Positions 18,528 through 27,748 are shown, numbered from the stretch's first letter. The stretch: DNA of 64,000 bases from CAVZBW01 sp963778465 (GCA_963778465.1 CAVZUK010000003.1:186001-250000); one strand, 5' to 3'. Made by a program: numbers and translations. Notes: generated from the sequence alone by a model not told the origin.

Positions 18528-20147
18528 CTACGGCGACAGACGTTCCGTGTGGGGGAGGGTGACGGAAGACAGCCGGCCGGGCTCGTGGTAGAGGGCCTGG
18601 TCGGCGGTGCAGGTCGCCGTTCCCGAGGACAGGGGCTCGCCCATCCCGAGGTTGCGTGCGTACACGGGATGGGCCCCGCTCGAGACCTGGACGCGCAGGC
18701 GATGGCCGGGAGCGAAGCGGTGACCCGCGGGCCACATCGGCACGGACACGGCGAAGGAGCCGTCGCCGCTGCGCCGGATGGACTCGGGACCGAGGCGCCG
18801 GAGGCCGTCGCACACGTTGATCGACCGCCCGTCCGGGTGGACGTCGCACAGCCGGACGAAGAAGTCGCAGTGGTCGATGCTCGAGCCCACGGAGAGCTCG
18901 GCGCCGACCGGTCCGATGACCACCAGCGGCTCCGAGAGCGGCTCGGAGGTGTAGACCAAGACATCGCGGCGGGACTCGAGCGAGCGGTTGTCCGCCGGGC
19001 CCCCGCTCAGCATGCCGATCCCGCCGGCGGAGGGGGTGGGATCGGTGGGGTCGTAACGGTAGCGGTCCGGCGGCGTCGGACTGGGGGGCGGTGTGGTGCT
19101 CATCCCGCCCCCCTCGTGCAGGTACCACCGGACGTGCTCGGCAGGGGGAGGCCATCCGTCCAGCTCGCGCCATCCCCCGCCCTCGCCCTGGATGTCGACG
19201 CACACCGGGGAGGGGGAGAGGAGGCCGCGCTCGCCGCGGAGGTAGGTGTCGAACCAGTCGAGGGTCGCATCGGTCATCGAGCCCTCGCCCCCGCCGCCGA
19301 GGTGTCCACCGGCTCCGATCCGGAGCCGCACCGGCGCGTCCGACGCTCGCAGCTGGACGAAGTCCTCCAGGAGGCGCGGCAGCGGGTAGTCGTGCCAGCC
19401 GTCGATCAACAGGGTCGGTACCGTCCAGCTGTCGAGGAACGCACTGAAGTCCACGGCCGCCCAAAAGGGATCGTCCACCCTCGGGTGCGCCAGCTGCTCC
19501 CGCCACAGCTCGAGGTCGACCCCCGTGTGCTCGCGGATCGCGTCTCCGAGCGGGAGGTGGTTCACGCCGGCCTTGAGCGACTCGACACGGCGCTGCAGCG
19601 CCTCGGGCGACATGTCCACGGGCTCGTCCGGATCTCTGGGGTTGTTGAACTCCGTCGCTCCGGCGTCCCAGGCGAAGACCATCTCGAGGGCGAAGGATCC
19701 CCCCGGGTACCACGACATGGACCGGACGGACGACGACAGGGGGATGACCATCGCCTTCAGGTGTGGCGGGCGTGTCGAGGCGAGCGCCCACTGGGTGAAG
19801 CCCATGTAGCTGGCCCCGTTCGTGCCGAGGTCGCCGTTGAACCAGCCCTGCTCGGCGATCCAGTCGGCCGCCCGCCTCCCGTCGCCGGCCTCGGCGAAGT
19901 AGCTGTGGGCGCCGCCCGAGCCGTCGGTCCCCCGGCAGGCTTGGACGACGTAGCGGTAGCCCCGCGCCGCGAACTCCGGAGCCAGCAGGGCCGAGACCGT
20001 CTGCCGGCCGTAGGGGGTGCGTTCCAAGATCGTGGGCGCGTCGTCCACGCCGACGGGGTGGTAGACGTCGGTGAGCAGCGTCACGCCGTCCGACGTGGAG
20101 ACCTCGACGTCCCGCTCGATCTTGACCTCGTTGGTGCGCTCTCGCAT
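18528..20147 (-). CDS. CocE/NonD-family hydrolase (X-Pro dipeptidyl-peptidase-like)
   Basis: 539 residues from ATG 20147, with GGGGGAG upstream. It is an alpha/beta hydrolase with the CocE pattern: DGVTLLTDVYHP at the start, GGAHSYFAEAGDG, nucleophile in GTNGASYMGFTQW (Ser about residue 121), acid in LLIDGWHDYPLP, and His in GAGGHLGGGGEG. A C-terminal jelly-roll domain follows (SIDHCDFFVRLCDVHPDGRS, RFAPGHRLRVQVSS). Family members hydrolyse acyl esters or amides, including cocaine and beta-lactam side chains. It lies 26 bases downstream of the thiolase on the same strand, hinting at a role in releasing or degrading an acyl compound. Confidence 0.88.
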   Translation of the reverse strand: MRERTNEVKIERDVEVSTSDGVTLLTDVYHPVGVDDAPTILERTPYGRQTVSALLAPEFAARGYRYVVQACRGTDGSGGAHSYFAEAGDGRRAADWIAEQGWFNGDLGTNGASYMGFTQWALASTRPPHLKAMVIPLSSSVRSMSWYPGGSFALEMVFAWDAGATEFNNPRDPDEPVDMSPEALQRRVESLKAGVNHLPLGDAIREHTGVDLELWREQLAHPRVDDPFWAAVDFSAFLDSWTVPTLLIDGWHDYPLPRLLEDFVQLRASDAPVRLRIGAGGHLGGGGEGSMTDATLDWFDTYLRGERGLLSPSPVCVDIQGEGGGWRELDGWPPPAEHVRWYLHEGGGMSTTPPPSPTPPDRYRYDPTDPTPSAGGIGMLSGGPADNRSLESRRDVLVYTSEPLSEPLVVIGPVGAELSVGSSIDHCDFFVRLCDVHPDGRSINVCDGLRRLGPESIRRSGDGSFAVSVPMWPAGHRFAPGHRLRVQVSSGAHPVYARNLGMGEPLSSGTATCTADQALYHEPGRLSSVTLPHTERLSP

Positions 20148-20173
20148 CTGCTCCCCCGTCCCCTGACCGGCCC

Positions 20174-21299
20174 TTAGTGGCTGAGGATCACGGCGCTGGC
20201 GTTGGCGCCGCGCCCGATGGTGTGGGCGAGGGCCACCCGGGCGCCGGGAACCTGGCGCGTGCCCGAGCCGCCGCGCAGCTGGCGGGTCAGCTCGACGACC
20301 TGGCCGAGCGCCGAGGCGCCGAGTGGCTCGCCCTTGGAGAGGAGGCCGCCGCTCGGGTTGACCGGCAGGCGCCCGCCGAGCGCCGTGGTCCCCTCGTCGA
20401 CGAGGCGGCCGCACTCGCCGGGCGGGCAGAGCCCGAGCTCCTCGTAGGCGAGCAGCTCGCGCGCGGCGTCGGCGTCCTGGCACTCGACGACGTCGAGGTC
20501 CGAGGCACCGAGGCCCGACTCCTCGTAGGCGGCCCTCGCCGCGGCCGCGCTCGGTGGCTCCGGCTCGAGGTCGACGAGCCCCGAGAGCGGCGTGCCCTCG
20601 TTGAGCACGTACCCCGGCTCGTGGCTGCGGAGCGTCGCGGCCCGCAATTGCACGCCGCCGGCACCGGCCCGCAGCACCACGGCGGCCGCCCCCTCGTTGG
20701 GCGAGCAGAGCATCCAGAGGTGGAGCGGCTCGCAGATCACCCGGGACGCCAGCACCTCCTCTTCGGTCACGGCCGCCCGGAACATCGCGTCGGGGTTGTC
20801 GACGCCGTGCCGGCGGTTCTTGACGACCACTCGCGCCAGCTGCTCCTTGGTGAGGCCGCGCTCGATCATGAGTCGCTGCGCGCGCAGCGCGAAGTAGGCG
20901 GGCGCCGGGGTGAGGCCGGCGGCCTCCTGCCAGGGCGCGAAGAAGCTCGACCGGATGACCCCCTTCGGCATCTTCTCGATGCCGAAGACGAGCACCGTGT
21001 CGTACTGCCCGCTCGAGATCGCCCCGGCCCCCATGGCCAACGCCGCCGCGCCCGAGGCGCAGCCCGCCTCCACGTCGACGATCGGGCCTCCGGTCAGGCC
21101 GAGGGCGCCCAGGACCCGGTGGCCCGAGCGCGACGCCCCCGTAGGCCGTGCCGCAGTAGGCGGCCTGGAAGCCCCGCCCGCTGACCGACGCCTCACCCAG
21201 CGCGGCGATCACCGCCTCGGCGCCCATGTCCGTGGCCGTCTTGTCGCCGTGGCGACCGAACGGGTGGATGCCGACCCCCGCGACCTCTACGCCCTGCAC
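20174..21299 (-). CDS. Thiolase-family (lipid-transfer-protein-type) enzyme, one frameshift
   Basis: 374 residues once a single extra base is removed from the five-C run at 21136-21140. The start at 21299 gives VEVAGVGIHPFGRHGDK and GFQAAYCGTAYGG. With one C deleted it reads through TAYGASRSGHRVLGALGLTGG into VEAGCASGAAALAMGA, which carries the nucleophilic Cys. Later motifs include YFALRAQRLM, NPSGGLLSKGEPLGASALGQ and the terminal HTIGRGANASAVIL. This is the SCP-x/Ltp branch of thiolases, acting on acyl-CoA thioesters as thiolase or retro-aldolase. A DUF35 partner is encoded 24 bases upstream on the same strand. The break is most simply a consensus error. Confidence 0.8.
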
Positions 21300-21323
21300 G
21301 TCGGACCCCTCACGTTGGACCCC

Positions 21324-21680
21324 TCACGCCGGTTCGAAGCACCAGGTCGTGGTCGCGTCCGTCACGTCGACCGTGGTGAAGCGCATCGCCATCCCCTGGC
21401 GGAGGGCCCCGGGATCCGACTCGCTCAACCGGGTGACGACCCGGAGGCGGTCCTCGGGGAGCTCCACCACCCCAAACCCGTAGGGGACGGGTCCCTCGTA
21501 TCCCGGTGCCGCGGTGTTGACCGCGGTCCACGCCCAGAGGGTCCCTGCGGTGGAGAGGGTCACGGTGGACACCGCGCCGCTCCCGCACCAGGGGCAGCGG
21601 ATGCTGCGCGGGAAGTGTCGCCTCCCACACGTCGCGCACTCGCCACCGATGAGCCCGTCCGGACCGAAGAGGTCACTCAT
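21324..21680 (-). CDS. DUF35 zinc-ribbon/OB-fold protein, thiolase partner
   Basis: 118 residues from ATG 21680. An N-terminal rubredoxin-like zinc ribbon, CATCGRRHFPRSIRCPWCG, precedes an OB-fold of about 75 residues (GTLWAWTAVNTAAPGYEG, PYGFGVVELPEDRLRV, MAMRFTTVDV). DUF35 proteins pair with SCP-x/Ltp thiolases or enoyl hydratases and, in mycobacterial steroid side-chain degradation, form aldolase complexes that bind CoA substrates (Ltp2-ChsH2). The thiolase lies directly downstream on the same strand, so a heteromeric complex is likely. Confidence 0.85.
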   Translation of the reverse strand: MSDLFGPDGLIGGECATCGRRHFPRSIRCPWCGSGAVSTVTLSTAGTLWAWTAVNTAAPGYEGPVPYGFGVVELPEDRLRVVTRLSESDPGALRQGMAMRFTTVDVTDATTTWCFEPA

Positions 21681-21775
21681 GCGTCAGGCCCTTTGCGCGG
21701 GGTTCTCGGGGCGGCACGGCGTGAGTCTACGGCGACGAAAAACGCAAGGCTCTGGGCCCCGCGGGACCGTCTACG

Positions 21776-22933
21776 GTGGCGGCGGTGCTCACCCACCCCC
21801 TGTGGATCGACGAGCTCAGCGCACCGGAGCGCGCCGCGCTCGACCCCGGGACGCCCCGGGATCTCGATCGACGACCCGACGTCCTCGTCGTGGGGGGCGG
21901 GATGCTCGGGCTCGCCACCGCGCTCGCCTGCCGTCGCGCCGGCCTCGGTCGCGTCGTCGTCGTGGAGGCGGCACGCGTCGGCGCGGGTCCGAGCGGGAGC
22001 GCGGCCGGCCTCCTCACCCCCGAGGCCCACGTCGGCCTGGACCCCCCCGCCTTCGTCGAGATGGGTCGGCGAAGCCTCGGCAGGTGGCGGGAGCTCGACG
22101 CGGAGGTGCCGGGCATCGGTCTCTCGGACCTCGACGTGGTCGTGCTCGAGCCTCACCCGGGCCGGTTCGCCGCCGATCCCTCGGGGCCCGCGACCCCCCT
22201 CGAGGCCGACGAGGTGGCGCGGCGCGTGCCGGGCCTGCAGGGCCGGTACGAGGGCACGTTGCTTCCGGGCCAGGCACGGATCAACCCCCTGCGCGCGCTC
22301 TCGGCGATGGCCCGCTCCTTCGGCGTCGTGGCGACGGGGGTCGGTCTCGAATCGGTGGAGGCCCGGGGCGGGAGGATCACGGGCGTCCGGACGGGGGCCG
22401 GGAGACTCGAGCCCGGCGCCGTCGTGTTCTGCACCGGCGGGCCACCGTCGGGGTTCGGGCTGGAGGTCGACGTGCCCTCGTCGTGGATGCGGGGCCACCT
22501 GCTGGTCACCGAGCCGGCGCCCTACCGGCTGCCCGGGAGGGTGGATCCGATCTGCACCCAACTCCCCGACGGCCGCCTCCTCGTGGGCGGCAGCCTCGAC
22601 GCCGGGGCCACCTCTCCCGAGGTCGAGCCCTCGATCGTCGAGGGGATCCGCGCCTGGCTGGTGTCGGCCCTGCCGTGGGCCGAGTCTCTGCCCGTCTCGC
22701 ACGCCTGGTGCTGCTTCCGGCCGCTGCACGCCGACGAGATGTTCGTCGTGGACCGGGTCCCGGGGGTGGACAACGGGTGGTTCACCTCGGGGCACTTCCG
22801 GACCGGCGTGATCATGGCGCCCGTCGTGGGCGACGAGCTGGCGCGTTGGATAACGGAGGGGGGGCCGTCGCCGGCGCTCGAGCCCTTCGGTGCCGGCCGC
22901 CTGGCGGCCCGCCCGGTCGAGGGCCGCCGATGA
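21776..22933 (+). CDS. FAD-dependent D-amino-acid/glycine-oxidase-family oxidoreductase
   Basis: 385 residues from GTG 21776; GTG 21785, nine bases later, may be the true start because TACGGT at 21772 resembles a -10 box. The dinucleotide-binding motif is VLVVGGGMLGLATALA (about residue 37), followed by VVVVEAARVGAGPSG. DAO-family features include LLPGQARINPLRALSAM, FCTGGPPSGFG, GRLLVGGSLDAG and a C-terminal GWFTSGHFRTGVIMAPVVG. Such enzymes oxidise the amine of amino acids or N-methyl amines. The stop overlaps the ATG of the glycosidase gene (ATGA), so the two are cotranslated, an uncommon pairing. Confidence 0.82.
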   Translation: MAAVLTHPLWIDELSAPERAALDPGTPRDLDRRPDVLVVGGGMLGLATALACRRAGLGRVVVVEAARVGAGPSGSAAGLLTPEAHVGLDPPAFVEMGRRSLGRWRELDAEVPGIGLSDLDVVVLEPHPGRFAADPSGPATPLEADEVARRVPGLQGRYEGTLLPGQARINPLRALSAMARSFGVVATGVGLESVEARGGRITGVRTGAGRLEPGAVVFCTGGPPSGFGLEVDVPSSWMRGHLLVTEPAPYRLPGRVDPICTQLPDGRLLVGGSLDAGATSPEVEPSIVEGIRAWLVSALPWAESLPVSHAWCCFRPLHADEMFVVDRVPGVDNGWFTSGHFRTGVIMAPVVGDELARWITEGGPSPALEPFGAGRLAARPVEGRR

Positions 22934-25731
22934 GCGGGGAACGGCAGCGCCTCGACGAAGCCGACCGGCAGGGCGTGGCGTGGCGCCGGTGGGGCCCCTA
23001 CCTGAGCGAGCGCCAATGGGGGACCGTCCGGGAGGACTACAGCAAGGACGGTGACGCGTGGTCGTCGTTCACCCACGACCAGGCCCGCTCCCGCGCCTAT
23101 CGCTGGGGCGAGGACGGCATCGCCGGACTCAGCGACGACCGCCAGCTCCTCTGCCTGGCGCTGTCGCTCTGGAACGGCAGGGACCCCATCTTGAAGGAGC
23201 GTCTCTTCGGCCTCACCAACAGCGAGGGCAACCACGGCGAGGACGTGAAGGAGTGCTACTACTACCTCGACGCCACCCCGACGTCGTCGTACCTGAAGAT
23301 GCTGTACAAGTACCCGCAGGCGGAGTACCCCTACTCCGACCTCGTCCTGACCAACGCGGCGAGGGGCAAGGACGACCCCGAGTACGAGCTGCTCGACACC
23401 GGGGTGTTCGACCAGGCCCGTTACTTCGACGTCTTCGTCGAGTACGCCAAGGCGGGGACGGAGGACGTGCTGCTGCAGGTCACCGTCCACAACCGGGGCC
23501 CCGACGACGCGGCGGTGCACGTCCTGCCCACGTTGTGGTTCCGGCACACCTGGTCGTGGGCCGGCGGGTCGGAGAAGCCGGCGCTCCGGGGCCTGCCGGG
23601 CCTGGCGGCCGAGGGGGGCGCCCCCGCGTCGACCGGCTCCCCGGAGGGCCCGGGCGCGGCGGTCCCGGGACTGAGCGGCGTCGCGGTGCAGCACGCCGAG
23701 CTCGGACCCCGGTGGCTCTACTCCGACCGGGTCGTCCCCGTGCTCGTGACGGAGAACGAGACCAACAACGAGCGCATCTACGGGACGCCCAACGACGGTG
23801 CCTATGTGAAGGACGGGATCGACCGCGCCGTCGTGCACGGCGACCTCGCGGCGGTCGACCCCGGTGGGGTCGGCACCAAGGCGGCGTTGCACCATCGCCT
23901 CGTGGTCCCGGCCGGCGGCTGCGAGATCCTCCGGCTGCGGCTGAGCGACACCGATCGGGCCCCGGCGGGCCGGCCCGACCCGGCGGGTCCGTTCGCCGAC
24001 TTCGACGAGGTCATGGAGGCGCGGCGCCGCGAGGCCGACGAGTTCTGGTCCGGTCTGCTCGGCATCCGGCTCGACGACGACGAGGCGCTCGTGGTGCGCC
24101 AAGCGCTCGCCGGCATGCTGTGGTCCAAGCAGTACTACGGCCTCGACGTGGAGCGCTGGCTGTCCGAGCACGGCGTCGACCCGCTCGGCTCGGACAGCGG
24201 GGTGCGCAACCAGGAGTGGCGGCACCTGATCGCCGAGGACGTCATCTCGATGCCGGACAAGTGGGAGTACCCGTGGTTCGCGGCCTGGGACCTCGCCTTC
24301 CACGCGGTGGCCCTGGCCGTGGTCGACGTCGAGTTCGCCAAGCAGCAGCTCGAGCTCCTCCTCGACCGGCGCTACCTCCACCCCAACGGCCAACTCTCGG
24401 CCTACGAGTGGAATTTCAGCGACGTCAACCCGCCCGTCCACGCGTGGGCGACCTACTTCGTCTACGAGATCGAGAAGGCCAAGACGGGCGCGGGCGACCG
24501 CGAGTTCCTCGAGCACTCGTACCACAAGATGATGAAGAACTTCGTATGGTGGCTCAACCGCAAGGACTTGGACGACCGCAACATCTTCCAGGGCGGGTTC
24601 CTGGGGCTCGACAACATCGGCGTCTTCGACCGCAGCAAGCCCCTACCCACGGGGGGGTACCTCGACCAGGCCGACGGGACCGCCTGGATGGCGCTGTGCG
24701 CCCAGAACATGATGCAGATCGCGCTGGAGCTCTCCCGGGAGGATCCCGTCTACGTCGACGAGACGCTGGCGCTCTTCGAGAACCTGGCGTGGATCGCCGC
24801 CGCCGCCGGTCACGTCGGACCCGACGGGGTCAGCCTCTGGGACGAGGAGGACGGCTTCTTCTACGACGTGCTGCGGCGACCCGACGGCACTTCGGTTCCC
24901 CTGAAGGTGCGCTCCGTCGTCGGCCTCATGCCCCTCGCCGCCGCGACGGTGATCCCCGAGTCGATCCGTACCGAGTTTCCCGACGTGGTGGAGCAGGCCT
25001 TCGGGTTCCTCGACCGGCATCCCGCGGTCACGGCGTCGCTGTCCGGGCAGGGCCGGCAGAGCCGGTCGGCGGGACCGCTCCTGTTCGCCCTCTTCGACGA
25101 GGAGCGGCTGCGCCGGATCCTGGCGAAGATGCTCGACGAGGACGAGTTCCTCGGCCCGCACGGGATCCGCTCGGTGTCCAAGTGGCACGAAGCCCACCCC
25201 TACACGTTCACCGTCGGCGGGGAGGACTACCGCGTCCACTACCTTCCCGCCGAATCCGACACCGGGATGTTCGGCGGCAACTCGAATTGGCGGGGGCCGG
25301 TGTGGTTCCCGATCAACCTGGTGCTCCTGCGGGCGCTGCTCAACATCCATGCCTTCGCCGGCGACGACTTCTTGGTGGAGTGCCCGACGGGCTCGGGCCG
25401 GCAGATGACCCTCCTCGAGGTGGCGCTCGACATCAGCGACCGCCTCACCCGGATCTTCCTGCCCGACGCCGAGGGTCGCCGCCCGGTGCACGGCGGGCGG
25501 GAGCTCCTACAGAGCGATCCCCACTGGAGGGACCTCCTCTTGTTCTACGAGTACTTCCACGGCGACAACGGAGCCGGCATCGGCGCGAGCCACCAGACGG
25601 GGTGGTCGGGGACCGTGGCGCTCCTCCCGCTCCTCTCCCACATCATCGGCCAGGGAGGGGTCGTCCCCGGCGCCCTGGGCCTCGGGCCCCCGGTGCTGCA
25701 GGTCGCGAGGCCCACGCCTTCAGCCGGCTGA
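22930..25731 (+). CDS. GH63-like (MGH1-type) glucosidase
   Basis: 933 residues from ATG 22930. An N-terminal beta domain has REDYSKDGDAWSSF, EDGIAGLSDDRQLLCLALSLWNG (about 50-75) and NNERIYGTPNDGAYVKDG. The C-terminal (alpha/alpha)6 barrel carries KWEYPWFAAWDLAFHA (about 440, with the candidate acidic catalytic residue), LSAYEWNFSDVNPPVHAWA, TAWMALCAQNMMQIALEL, SNWRGPVWFPINLVLL (about 790) and ASHQTGWSGTVA near the end. This is the large bacterial family annotated as glucosidase, related to processing glucosidase I. Probably cytoplasmic, as no signal peptide is visible. It may act on glucosylglycerate, trehalose-like or mannosyl compounds; the substrate is not determined. Its 3' end overlaps the convergent SRPBCC gene by 12 bases. 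Confidence 0.85.
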   Translation: MSGERQRLDEADRQGVAWRRWGPYLSERQWGTVREDYSKDGDAWSSFTHDQARSRAYRWGEDGIAGLSDDRQLLCLALSLWNGRDPILKERLFGLTNSEGNHGEDVKECYYYLDATPTSSYLKMLYKYPQAEYPYSDLVLTNAARGKDDPEYELLDTGVFDQARYFDVFVEYAKAGTEDVLLQVTVHNRGPDDAAVHVLPTLWFRHTWSWAGGSEKPALRGLPGLAAEGGAPASTGSPEGPGAAVPGLSGVAVQHAELGPRWLYSDRVVPVLVTENETNNERIYGTPNDGAYVKDGIDRAVVHGDLAAVDPGGVGTKAALHHRLVVPAGGCEILRLRLSDTDRAPAGRPDPAGPFADFDEVMEARRREADEFWSGLLGIRLDDDEALVVRQALAGMLWSKQYYGLDVERWLSEHGVDPLGSDSGVRNQEWRHLIAEDVISMPDKWEYPWFAAWDLAFHAVALAVVDVEFAKQQLELLLDRRYLHPNGQLSAYEWNFSDVNPPVHAWATYFVYEIEKAKTGAGDREFLEHSYHKMMKNFVWWLNRKDLDDRNIFQGGFLGLDNIGVFDRSKPLPTGGYLDQADGTAWMALCAQNMMQIALELSREDPVYVDETLALFENLAWIAAAAGHVGPDGVSLWDEEDGFFYDVLRRPDGTSVPLKVRSVVGLMPLAAATVIPESIRTEFPDVVEQAFGFLDRHPAVTASLSGQGRQSRSAGPLLFALFDEERLRRILAKMLDEDEFLGPHGIRSVSKWHEAHPYTFTVGGEDYRVHYLPAESDTGMFGGNSNWRGPVWFPINLVLLRALLNIHAFAGDDFLVECPTGSGRQMTLLEVALDISDRLTRIFLPDAEGRRPVHGGRELLQSDPHWRDLLLFYEYFHGDNGAGIGASHQTGWSGTVALLPLLSHIIGQGGVVPGALGLGPPVLQVARPTPSAG

Positions 25732-26232
25732 TCCCCTCTGGGCCGGGTCCGTGTCACGCGCCGCCTCGGCCACGGCGCGCATCCGCTCGAGCGTGGCCGT
25801 CATGCCCGCCCGGAGGTCGGACCGGCGGTCCTTGCGGCCGAAGAGGCCGCCGATGATGAACCACCCGACGGGGCTGAGCGGCCGGGTGACCTCGTAGGAC
25901 TCCGTGACCCTGGTCCCGCCCTCCTCGGGCGCCAAGCGGTAGGTCCACTCCACGGTGCCGGCGAACTTCTCGGTGCGGGCGAACGCAAAGGCACGGTCCG
26001 GCTCGACGAGCGTGACGACCGGCTTGTTCGTCCACGACGGCCGGTTGGGCACCTTGTTGACCGCGGCGAAGCGGGCGCCCACCGCAGGGCCGGCAGCGCC
26101 GTCGAGCCACGTGCACCGCAGGATCTCCGGGCTGAACTCCGGCATCCGGGTGACGTCGGCGATCAGGGCGTAGACGGTCGCCGGTTCGGCGTCCATGTGA
26201 AGGTTCGTCTCGTCATGGTCGAGTGTCTGCAT
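25720..26232 (-). CDS. SRPBCC (polyketide cyclase/START-like) protein
   Basis: 170 residues from ATG 26232, with GGAGGG upstream. It opens ETNLHMDAEPATVYALIADVTRMPEFSPEILRC and continues with GARFAAVNKVPNRPSWTNKPVVTLVEPDRAFAFA in family order, then EWTYRLAPEEGGTRVTESYE and an amphipathic terminal helix. The fold forms a deep hydrophobic pocket that binds lipids, polyketides or hormones; many actinobacterial members have no known ligand. It lies 74 bases downstream of the metallo-hydrolase in a TetR-headed unit. Confidence 0.85.
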   Translation of the reverse strand: MQTLDHDETNLHMDAEPATVYALIADVTRMPEFSPEILRCTWLDGAAGPAVGARFAAVNKVPNRPSWTNKPVVTLVEPDRAFAFARTEKFAGTVEWTYRLAPEEGGTRVTESYEVTRPLSPVGWFIIGGLFGRKDRRSDLRAGMTATLERMRAVAEAARDTDPAQRGSAG

Positions 26233-26306
26233 GGTTCCCTCCGTGGGCTCGTGCGGGTCTCGGATGTGGGTGGCGGTCCGTGGGTCCGGGTCCGTCAGCC
26301 CCGCCG

Positions 26307-27041
26307 TCAGACGGGGTGCGTCGCCGCGTCCAGGCGGCCCTCGTAGTCGTCGGCCAGCGCCAGGAGCACGCCGGCGCCGTCGCCCGAGTACGAGGAGCCG
26401 TGCATGATCGCCAGGGTCGCCGGCTCGAGGGCCGCCAGGCGCCGGATGGTCGTCGCGGTCTGCGGGGTCAGGCAGGTCGCGCCGAAGGCGTCCTCGGCCT
26501 GGCTCGCCGCCTCGACGATGGACGGGTCGCCCGTCGAGGCCGGACCGTTGCCGAGCTGGGTGCCGAGATCGCCCGCCAGCAGCGTCCGCGTCTCCTCGTC
26601 GTACAGGACCCGTGCGTCCCATCCGTGGGGGACGTGCGGGGTGTCGAGATGCCGGACCCGGTGGCTCCCGAGCTCGAGGACCTGCCCGTCGGCCAGGGCG
26701 ACCGGGGGACGGTCCGCCAGGTCGTTGAGCGAGACCATGCAGCCCACGGCCCCATGGGCCACCTGCGCGTGGGGTGCGGCGGCGAGGAAGTCGTTCATGG
26801 CGCCGCACTCGTCGGCCTCGAGGTGGCCGAAGGTGATCCACCGCAGCCCGTCGAGCGGGGTCACGCGAGACACGGCCTCCGAGACGAGGGGGAACATGCC
26901 GCGCGGTCCCGTGTGGAAGAGCAGCGGCTCCTCGTCGTCGATCAGGAATTGGTTGAACGTGAACCCGGTGGGTCCGATGTCGGGAACGTACGTGGACAGC
27001 CGGTAGGTCCTGTCCGCGATCTCCTCCACCGTCGTCGTCAT
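26307..27041 (-). CDS. Metallo-beta-lactamase-fold hydrolase of the flavodiiron/ODP type
   Basis: 244 residues from ATG 27041. Metal-site motifs follow the oxygen-binding diiron branch of the MBL superfamily: HLEADECGAMNDFLA (usual H-x-E-x-D-H, here with E at the last position), VAHGAVG, LLAGDLGTQLG and IMHGSSYSGDG. There is no flavodoxin or rubredoxin domain, so it is not a complete flavodiiron reductase. Related stand-alone proteins are common in actinobacteria without a proven substrate. Its start codon overlaps the stop of the TetR gene (ATGA), placing it under the same operator. Confidence 0.83.
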   Translation of the reverse strand: MTTTVEEIADRTYRLSTYVPDIGPTGFTFNQFLIDDEEPLLFHTGPRGMFPLVSEAVSRVTPLDGLRWITFGHLEADECGAMNDFLAAAPHAQVAHGAVGCMVSLNDLADRPPVALADGQVLELGSHRVRHLDTPHVPHGWDARVLYDEETRTLLAGDLGTQLGNGPASTGDPSIVEAASQAEDAFGATCLTPQTATTIRRLAALEPATLAIMHGSSYSGDGAGVLLALADDYEGRLDAATHPV

Positions 27042-27712
27042 CTCGTCTGCCCCTTTCGTTGCTTGGCTTCGTCGTGGGCGGGAGCCATCTCGGCGAGGAA
27101 CATGTCCACGGTCCGGTCGACGAGGCGAGCCCAGCGCGAGCCCCCCGGGTCGTTGGACAGCTGCTGGGCCACCAGGCCGCCGACCATCGCGGTCCACAGG
27201 TCCATGGCGTCGGGATCCGAGATGCCGTGCTCGACCATCAGGGCGCGCACGCCCTCGACCATCTCCACGGCCGGCGCGTAGGACCCGGCCGAGGGTTCGA
27301 AGCCCGGGATCGTCCTTTGGAACAGGAGCTGGGCCCGCACCGGGTCGCTCGTCGCGAAGTCGAACATCGCGCGAGCGCTCTCCCGGAGCGCCTCGCGCCG
27401 GTCCGGCGTCGCCCCGTCGGGGCCGACCGCGGCCAGGCACTCGAGGGCACCCTGACGGAACATCGCGTCGTAGATGGCGTCCTTGGACGCGAAGTACTGG
27501 TACAGCGAGGGCGCCTGCATCCCGACCTTGGCGGCCAGGTCCCGCAACGAGAACGTGAGCAGTCCGTCGCTCCGGGCGAGGGACCACGCCGCGTCGAGGA
27601 TCTCGGCCATCGTGGCCTCCCGCCGGGCCGCCCGCCGGTCGGTGCTCGGAGCCGCCGACGGCCGGCCCTGCAGGCCTTTGCTCCCGGCACCCTCGCTCGC
27701 AGTCCCTAACAT
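27038..27712 (-). CDS. TetR-family regulator, probably leaderless and self-controlled
   Basis: 224 residues from ATG 27712. The N-terminal helix-turn-helix lies at about 45-80 (ILDAAWSLARSDGLLTFSLRDLAAKVGMQ then SLYQYFASKDAIYDAMF, read in pieces). The ligand-binding half includes ALRESARAMFDFATSDPVRAQLLFQ and DLWTAMVGGLVAQQ. The start codon lies inside the proximal operator palindrome, and a near-consensus promoter places the transcript start at or next to the ATG. It probably represses itself, the MBL-fold hydrolase and the SRPBCC gene; the inducer is unknown. A later start at MAEILDAAW is possible but would leave a shorter N-terminus than usual. Confidence 0.88.
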   Translation of the reverse strand: MLGTASEGAGSKGLQGRPSAAPSTDRRAARREATMAEILDAAWSLARSDGLLTFSLRDLAAKVGMQAPSLYQYFASKDAIYDAMFRQGALECLAAVGPDGATPDRREALRESARAMFDFATSDPVRAQLLFQRTIPGFEPSAGSYAPAVEMVEGVRALMVEHGISDPDAMDLWTAMVGGLVAQQLSNDPGGSRWARLVDRTVDMFLAEMAPAHDEAKQRKGQTR

Positions 27713-27748
27713 CGTTAGGAGTATCTAACAGTATTAGCACGTTGTCAA
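27706..27748 (-). promoter_or_regulatory. Promoter with two TetR-type operators
   Basis: Reading the minus strand: TTGACA (27743-27748), a 17-base spacer, GATACT (27720-27725), then seven bases to the ATG at 27712. Two 13-base inverted repeats are present: CTAATACTGTTAG (27725-27737), in the spacer, and CTAACGATGTTAG (27706-27718), across the start site. Their centres are 19 bases apart, about two helical turns. This is typical of TetR autorepression. Confidence 0.8.

Noticed and set aside
23058..25856. A 932-residue plus-strand frame across the glycosidase
   Set aside because: Composition is Arg/Pro/Gly-rich with no domain, whereas the overlapping frame is a complete GH63-like enzyme.
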